64,000 nucleotides of DNA from Pantoea alhagi (GTDB taxonomy: Bacteria > Pseudomonadota > Gammaproteobacteria > Enterobacterales > Enterobacteriaceae): the NCBI RefSeq assembly GCF_002101395.1, contig NZ_CP019706.1:2356001-2420000 (forward strand), given 5' to 3'. Below the pieces are notes generated by a model. That model ran no database searches. It saw nothing but the letters and a program-made list of their open reading frames with translations, and was not told the origin of the DNA. Positions 59,177 to 64,000 of this stretch are shown in pieces (within the stretch, counting starts at the first letter, position 1; each line of letters opens with the position of its first letter). The translations under genes were made by a program, and so were the position numbers.

Positions 59177-62068
59177 ATGAGAAAGTACGCTGTCTGGACA
59201 GCCAGTCTGTTACTGATGTTCACCATGTTTAGCCAGGTGGCCAGCGCTGAGAAAGGCTGGCAGCCTCTCGATCGGACCATTCAAAAGAGCAATAAAGATC
59301 CGCGTCACTATCAGGCGATTCGTCTGGATAATGAGATGACGGTATTGCTGGTTTCCGATCCCCAGGCAACGAAATCGCTGGCCGCGCTGACGCTGCCGAT
59401 TGGTTCGCTGGACGATCCCGATCGGCAGTTGGGCCTGGCACATTATCTTGAGCATATGGTGTTGATGGGCTCGAAGCGCTATCCGCAGCCGGATAACCTG
59501 GCAGAGTTTCTGAAGAAACATGGCGGCAGCCATAATGCCAGCACTGCCTCTTACCGCACCGCTTACTATCTGGAAGTGGAAAATGATGCGCTGGCCCCGG
59601 CCGTTGATCGCCTGGCGGACGCCATCGCCGAGCCGCTGCTTGATCCGGTTAATGCCGATCGCGAGCGGAATGCCGTTAACGCTGAGCTGACGATGGCGCG
59701 TTCCCGCGACGGACACCGGATGGCTCAGGTTGGAGCGGAGACGTTAAATCCGGCGCATCCAGCGGCGCGCTTCTCCGGCGGTAACCTGGAGACGTTGAGC
59801 GACAAACCAGACAGCAAACTACACGATGCGCTGCGTCAGTTTTATCAGCAGCACTACTCGGCCAACCTGATGAAAGCGGTTATCTACAGCAATAAACCGC
59901 TGCCGGAGCTGGCGACTATCGCCGCGCAGACGTTTGGGCGCGTGAGCAATCGTCACGCCAGCGTCCCTGCGATCAACGTGCCGGTGGTCACCGACCAGCA
60001 AAAAGGCATTATCATTCATTACGTCCCGGCCCAGCCGCGTAAACAGCTGCGTCTGGAATTCCGAATTGATAACAATAGCGATCGCTTTCGCAGCAAAACC
60101 GATACGCTGATCAGTTACCTGATTAGCAACCGCAGCAAAAATACGCTTTCCGACTGGCTGCAAAGTCAGGGGCTGGCCGATTCCATTGATGCCGGTGCCG
60201 ATCCGCTCATTACGCGTAACGGTGGTATATTTGGCATTAGCGTTTCGCTAACCGATAAAGGCCTGGCGCAGCGCGATCGGGTAGTCGCGGCGATTTTTGA
60301 TTATCTTGCTATGCTGCGCGATAAGGGTATCGATAAACGCTATTTCGATGAGATGGCGCATGTGCTGGATATCGATTATCGCTATCCGTCGATTACGCGC
60401 GATATGGATTATATCGAATGGCTGGCGGATACCATGCTGCGGGTGCCGGTTGAGCATACGCTTAATGCCTCCTACCTTGCTGACCGCTATGATCCGGCGG
60501 AAATCAGCGCGCGCCTGAAAGAGATGACGCCGCAGAATGCGCGCATCTGGTATATCAGCCCCAACGAGCCGCATAACAAAGTCGCTTATTTTGTCGAAGC
60601 GCCTTACCAGGTGGATAAAATCAGCGCCGATCTGTTCAATAAGTGGCAGCAGGACGCCGAAAATATCAAGCTGGATCTGCCCGCCCTGAATCCCTATATC
60701 CCCGATGATTTTAGTTTAATCCCGGCATCTGAAAAGCCGATAACCCATCCGCAACCGCTGATTAATGAGCCGGGGCTGCGCGTCTTTTATATGCCAAGCC
60801 GCTATCATGCCAGCGAGCCGAAAGCCGATATTATGCTGGCATTACGTAATAAGGCGGCGATGGATAGCGCCCGTCATCAGGTGCTGTTCGCCCTGAATGA
60901 TTATCTGGCGGGTCTGGCGCTTGATGAATTGAGCTCACAGGCGGCGGTCGGCGGCATTAGCTTTTCCACCAGCGGAAGCGATGGCGTCATTTTTAGCGCC
61001 AGCGGCTTTACTCAACATCTGCCCAGACTGCTGGTTACCCTGCTGCAGGGCTACGTCAACTATGTTCCGACGGAAGATCAGCTGGCGCAGGCCAGGTCCT
61101 GGTATAAAGAACAACTGGATGCGGCAGAAAAAGGCAAAGCTTTTGAGCAGGCGATTCAGCCGGTACAGATGTTGTCGCAGCTTCCCTATACCGAGCGCAG
61201 CGAGCGCCGTAAGCTGCTGGACTCCATTAGCCTGCAGGAGCTGAACGACTATCGCCGCATGCTGGCAGAGCAGGCGACGCCGGAGATGCTGGTAGTAGGC
61301 AACATGTCCCCGCAAATGGTGACGTCGTTAGCGCGTGAAGTTAAGCAGCAGATTAACTGTCAGGGCAAAAGCTGGTGGCACAGCGAAGATATCCTTATTA
61401 ACCAGCCGCTACGCGCCAATATTCAGAAGGCGGGCAGCAGCAGCGACTCGGCGCTGGCTGCGGTTTACATTCCTGTGGGCTACGGTGAAGAACAAAGTAT
61501 TGCTATCAGCTCGCTGTTGAGTCAGATTATTCAACCCTGGTTTTATAACCAGTTACGTACTCAACAACAGCTGGGCTATGCGGTATTTACCTTCCCGATG
61601 TCAGTGGGACGCCAGTGGGGCATCGGTTTTCTGCTGCAAAGCAACAGCAAACAGCCCGCTCTGCTGCTGCAACGTTATGAAGCTTTCTATGCCGATGCTG
61701 AAAAGCGGCTGCGGGGGTTAAGCCAGCAGGATTTCGCCCAGTATCAGGCGGCGCTGATTAATGAACTGCAGCAGCGTCCGCAAACGCTGGATGAAGAGGC
61801 GGCGCGCTATGGCAAAGATTTCTATCGGGAAAATTACGCTTTTGATACCCGTGACCAGGTTATTGAACAACTTAAAACGCTGACGCCGCAGAGCCTGGCA
61901 GATTTCTTCCACCAGGCGGTGATCGCTAAGCAGGGACTGGCTATGCTGTCGCAGATTTCCGGCAGCCAGCATGGAAAAGCTGACTATGCATCACCGCAAG
62001 GCTGGAAAACCTGGCCGAACGTCAGCAGCCTGCAGCAGACGCTGCCGGTGACAAGCGAGAAGAAATGA
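59177..62068 (+). CDS. ptrA: Protease III (pitrilysin)
   Basis: 963 residues against 962 in E. coli. A Sec signal peptide (about 1-24, ending ASA) sends it to the periplasm. The inverted zinc motif HxxEH is His89-Tyr-Leu-Glu92-His93, with the distal Glu in the AVNAELTMARSRD segment. It degrades peptides and small proteins such as insulin in vitro. AAGGGG precedes the ATG. Its stop overlaps the recB start (ATGA). Confidence 0.97.
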   Translation: MRKYAVWTASLLLMFTMFSQVASAEKGWQPLDRTIQKSNKDPRHYQAIRLDNEMTVLLVSDPQATKSLAALTLPIGSLDDPDRQLGLAHYLEHMVLMGSKRYPQPDNLAEFLKKHGGSHNASTASYRTAYYLEVENDALAPAVDRLADAIAEPLLDPVNADRERNAVNAELTMARSRDGHRMAQVGAETLNPAHPAARFSGGNLETLSDKPDSKLHDALRQFYQQHYSANLMKAVIYSNKPLPELATIAAQTFGRVSNRHASVPAINVPVVTDQQKGIIIHYVPAQPRKQLRLEFRIDNNSDRFRSKTDTLISYLISNRSKNTLSDWLQSQGLADSIDAGADPLITRNGGIFGISVSLTDKGLAQRDRVVAAIFDYLAMLRDKGIDKRYFDEMAHVLDIDYRYPSITRDMDYIEWLADTMLRVPVEHTLNASYLADRYDPAEISARLKEMTPQNARIWYISPNEPHNKVAYFVEAPYQVDKISADLFNKWQQDAENIKLDLPALNPYIPDDFSLIPASEKPITHPQPLINEPGLRVFYMPSRYHASEPKADIMLALRNKAAMDSARHQVLFALNDYLAGLALDELSSQAAVGGISFSTSGSDGVIFSASGFTQHLPRLLVTLLQGYVNYVPTEDQLAQARSWYKEQLDAAEKGKAFEQAIQPVQMLSQLPYTERSERRKLLDSISLQELNDYRRMLAEQATPEMLVVGNMSPQMVTSLAREVKQQINCQGKSWWHSEDILINQPLRANIQKAGSSSDSALAAVYIPVGYGEEQSIAISSLLSQIIQPWFYNQLRTQQQLGYAVFTFPMSVGRQWGIGFLLQSNSKQPALLLQRYEAFYADAEKRLRGLSQQDFAQYQAALINELQQRPQTLDEEAARYGKDFYRENYAFDTRDQVIEQLKTLTPQSLADFFHQAVIAKQGLAMLSQISGSQHGKADYASPQGWKTWPNVSSLQQTLPVTSEKK

Positions 62069-64000
62069 GTGACAACAATCCCCAGCGGCTCGATCCGCTA
62101 ACACTGCCGCTCCGTGGTGAGCGGCTTATCGAGGCGTCAGCGGGAACCGGGAAAACCTTTACTATCGGCATACTCTACCTGAGGCTGTTGCTTGGCCTCG
62201 GGCAGGATAATGCTTTTCATCGTCCGCTGTCGGTGGAAGAGATTCTGGTGGTGACCTTTACCGAGGCGGCCACCGCTGAACTGCGGGGACGTATTCGGCA
62301 GAATATCCATGAGCTGCGGCTGGCCTGCGTGCGTGGCAGCAGTGCCAATCCGATGCTGGCAGCGCTGATGCAGGAGATTAGCGATCCTGCTGATGCCGCC
62401 GCGCTGCTGCTGGCTGCCGAACGGCAAATGGATGAAGCGGCAATTTTTACCATCCACGGATTTTGTCAGCGGATGCTAAACCTCAACGCTTTTGAATCCG
62501 GGATGCTGTTTGAGCAGCAGCTGATTGAAGATGAATCTGCGCTGCGCCGTCAGGCCGCTGCCGACTTCTGGCGTCGCCACTGTTATCCTCTGCCGCTGAC
62601 GATTGCCAAAGTCATTGCGCAGGAGTGGACCGGTCCGGAACAGCTGCTCGCCACCTTAACGCCGTGGCTGCATGGCGAATCGCCAGCGTTAAAATATGCG
62701 CCGGATAGTGAAGAAACGCTGGCGCAGCGCCATGAGAAAATCGTGGCGCGCATTGATAACCTGAAGGCGCAATGGCGTGCGGCAGCAGCAGATTTGCGCG
62801 ATCTGATTGAAAAATCTGGCGTTGATAAGCGGAGTTACAGCAGTAAGCATTTACCAGCCTGGCTGAATAATGTGGCAGCCTGGGTGGAAGAAGAGACTCA
62901 GGGTTATACGGTGCCTAAAGATCTGGCACGTTTTCGCCAGAGCGTGCTGCTGGGGAAAACCAAAAAGGGCGAGCCGCCACGCCATCCGCTGTTTACGGCG
63001 GTGGATGACTTCTTTGCCGAGCCGCTTTCGCTACGCGATCTGATTATTGCCCGGGCGCTGGAAGATATTCGCCTGGCAACCCGCAGAGAGAAAAAGCTAC
63101 GGGCGCTGCTCGGCTTTGATGATTTGCTGAGTCGTCTGGATGAAGCACTGCAGCAGCCCGGCGGCGATCTGCTGGCGGAAGCCATTCGTGCCCGCTATCC
63201 GGTTGCGTTGATCGATGAATTCCAGGATACCGACCCGCAGCAGTATCGTATTTTCCGGCGGCTTTATATCGCTCAGCCGGAAAATGCGCTGCTGCTGATA
63301 GGCGATCCCAAGCAGGCGATTTACGCCTTTCGCGGCGCGGACATTTTTACCTATATGCGTGCCCGTAGCGAAATCAGCGCGCACTATACGCTGGATACTA
63401 ACTGGCGTTCATCGCCAGCGATGGTCGCCAGCGTCAACCAGCTTTTTTCCCGGCTGGATAATCCGTTTTTATTCAGTCAGATCCCTTTTATTGAGGTGAA
63501 CGCCGCGCCGTCCAATGAAACGCGCGGTTTCCATCTTGACGGCGCGGTGCAGCCAGCGCTGCGCTTTTGGCTGCAGCCCGGCGACGGTGTGGGCGTTAGC
63601 GAGTACCAGCAGTGGATGGCGCGTCAGTGCGCGGCGGAAATCCTCCACTGGCTGCAGGCTGGCCTGCGGGGTGAGGCGCTGGTGGGCAAGCAGGGCGACC
63701 AGCGTGCGGTCAGAGCCTCCGACATTACCGTTCTGGTGCGCAGCCGCAGCGAGGCTGCGGTGATACGCGATGCGCTGGAAAGTCTTAATATCCCTTCGGT
63801 CTATTTATCTAACCGCGACAGCGTGTTTACTACGCCGGAAGCGCGTGAGCTGCTGTGGCTGCTGCAGGCGGTGCTGGCACCGGAGCTGGAGCGTACCCTG
63901 CGCAGCGCGCTGGCCACCAGTATCCTGGGGCTGGACGCCGCCACCATCGACGCCATGAGTCAGGATGAAGATCGTTGGGACGCGCTGGTTGAAGAGTTTG
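62065..64000 (+). CDS. recB: Exodeoxyribonuclease V beta chain, N-terminal part (runs off the window)
   Basis: The first 645 codons from the ATG at 62065. A UvrD/Rep-type helicase: Walker A in EASAGTGKTFTI with Lys30, motif Ia VVTFTEAATAELRGRI, and Walker B in ALIDEFQDTDPQQYRIF, followed by GDPKQAIYAFRGAD. The C-terminal nuclease domain lies beyond the window. It forms RecBCD with RecC and RecD. It is translationally coupled to ptrA. Confidence 0.97.
   Translation, partial: MSDNNPQRLDPLTLPLRGERLIEASAGTGKTFTIGILYLRLLLGLGQDNAFHRPLSVEEILVVTFTEAATAELRGRIRQNIHELRLACVRGSSANPMLAALMQEISDPADAAALLLAAERQMDEAAIFTIHGFCQRMLNLNAFESGMLFEQQLIEDESALRRQAAADFWRRHCYPLPLTIAKVIAQEWTGPEQLLATLTPWLHGESPALKYAPDSEETLAQRHEKIVARIDNLKAQWRAAAADLRDLIEKSGVDKRSYSSKHLPAWLNNVAAWVEEETQGYTVPKDLARFRQSVLLGKTKKGEPPRHPLFTAVDDFFAEPLSLRDLIIARALEDIRLATRREKKLRALLGFDDLLSRLDEALQQPGGDLLAEAIRARYPVALIDEFQDTDPQQYRIFRRLYIAQPENALLLIGDPKQAIYAFRGADIFTYMRARSEISAHYTLDTNWRSSPAMVASVNQLFSRLDNPFLFSQIPFIEVNAAPSNETRGFHLDGAVQPALRFWLQPGDGVGVSEYQQWMARQCAAEILHWLQAGLRGEALVGKQGDQRAVRASDITVLVRSRSEAAVIRDALESLNIPSVYLSNRDSVFTTPEARELLWLLQAVLAPELERTLRSALATSILGLDAATIDAMSQDEDRWDALVEEF

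Overview
The window is chromosomal DNA from a gammaproteobacterium of the order Enterobacterales. Gene order follows the Escherichia coli 63-65 min region over nearly its whole length (gcvTHP, bglA, trhA, ygfZ, sdhE-ygfX, fldB, xerD-dsbC-recJ-prfB-lysS, lysR/lysA, galR, omr, aas-lplT, tas, ygdR, ygdQ, mutH, rppH-ptsP, lgt-thyA, ppdAB-ygdB-ppdC, recC-ptrA-recB). The moderately GC-rich base composition and the added genes (a second FtsI-like penicillin-binding protein, an orphan FliB, a BisC-like oxidoreductase) suggest an Erwiniaceae member such as Pantoea, Mixta or Erwinia. That genus-level placement is inference.

Layout. 1-3.6 kb: end of the glycine cleavage operon. 3.6-6.0 kb: bglA with its own RpiR-type regulator. 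6.2-15.8 kb: housekeeping block ending in recJ, prfB (with its programmed +1 frameshift) and lysS. 15.9-20.1 kb: accessory genes (cupin, lipoprotein serine protease, MFS exporter, FliB-like flagellin methylase). 20.2-22.4 kb: lysR/lysA. 22.5-27.4 kb: a beta-glucoside PTS cluster with a divergent IIA gene, a UxuR/ExuR-like regulator and three matching operator palindromes. 27.4-29.2 kb: intergenic repeats, then an AT-rich immunity gene and a polymorphic toxin gene. 29.4-32.8 kb: galR and a BisC-like molybdoenzyme. 32.9-34.7 kb: an OmrA/OmrB-type small RNA directly in front of a divergent FtsI paralogue. 34.9-38.2 kb: aas-lplT lysophospholipid salvage. 38.2-41.3 kb: tas, ygdR, ygdQ, mutH. 41.3-41.9 kb: a gene-free stretch with DnaA boxes at the position of DARS2. 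42-46.6 kb: rppH-ptsP and lgt-thyA. 46.5-53.5 kb: a complete D-Ala-D-Ala dipeptide operon (ddp) with an RpiR-type regulator, inserted so tightly that its last gene overlaps the end of thyA. 53.8-64 kb: pseudopilin genes and recC-ptrA-recB (recB runs off the window).

How it fits together. The backbone serves one-carbon metabolism, translation, DNA repair and recombination, initiation control and envelope lipid salvage. Accessory genes sit at syntenic breakpoints: lysS/lysR, lysA/galR, galR/omr and thyA/ppdA. Two of them touch peptidoglycan (the FtsI paralogue next to an OmpR-class sRNA, and ddp). Two serve aryl-beta-glucoside use (bglA and the PTS cluster). One is a likely competition module (toxin and immunity). 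No rRNA, tRNA, CRISPR array, transposase or integrase was recognised.
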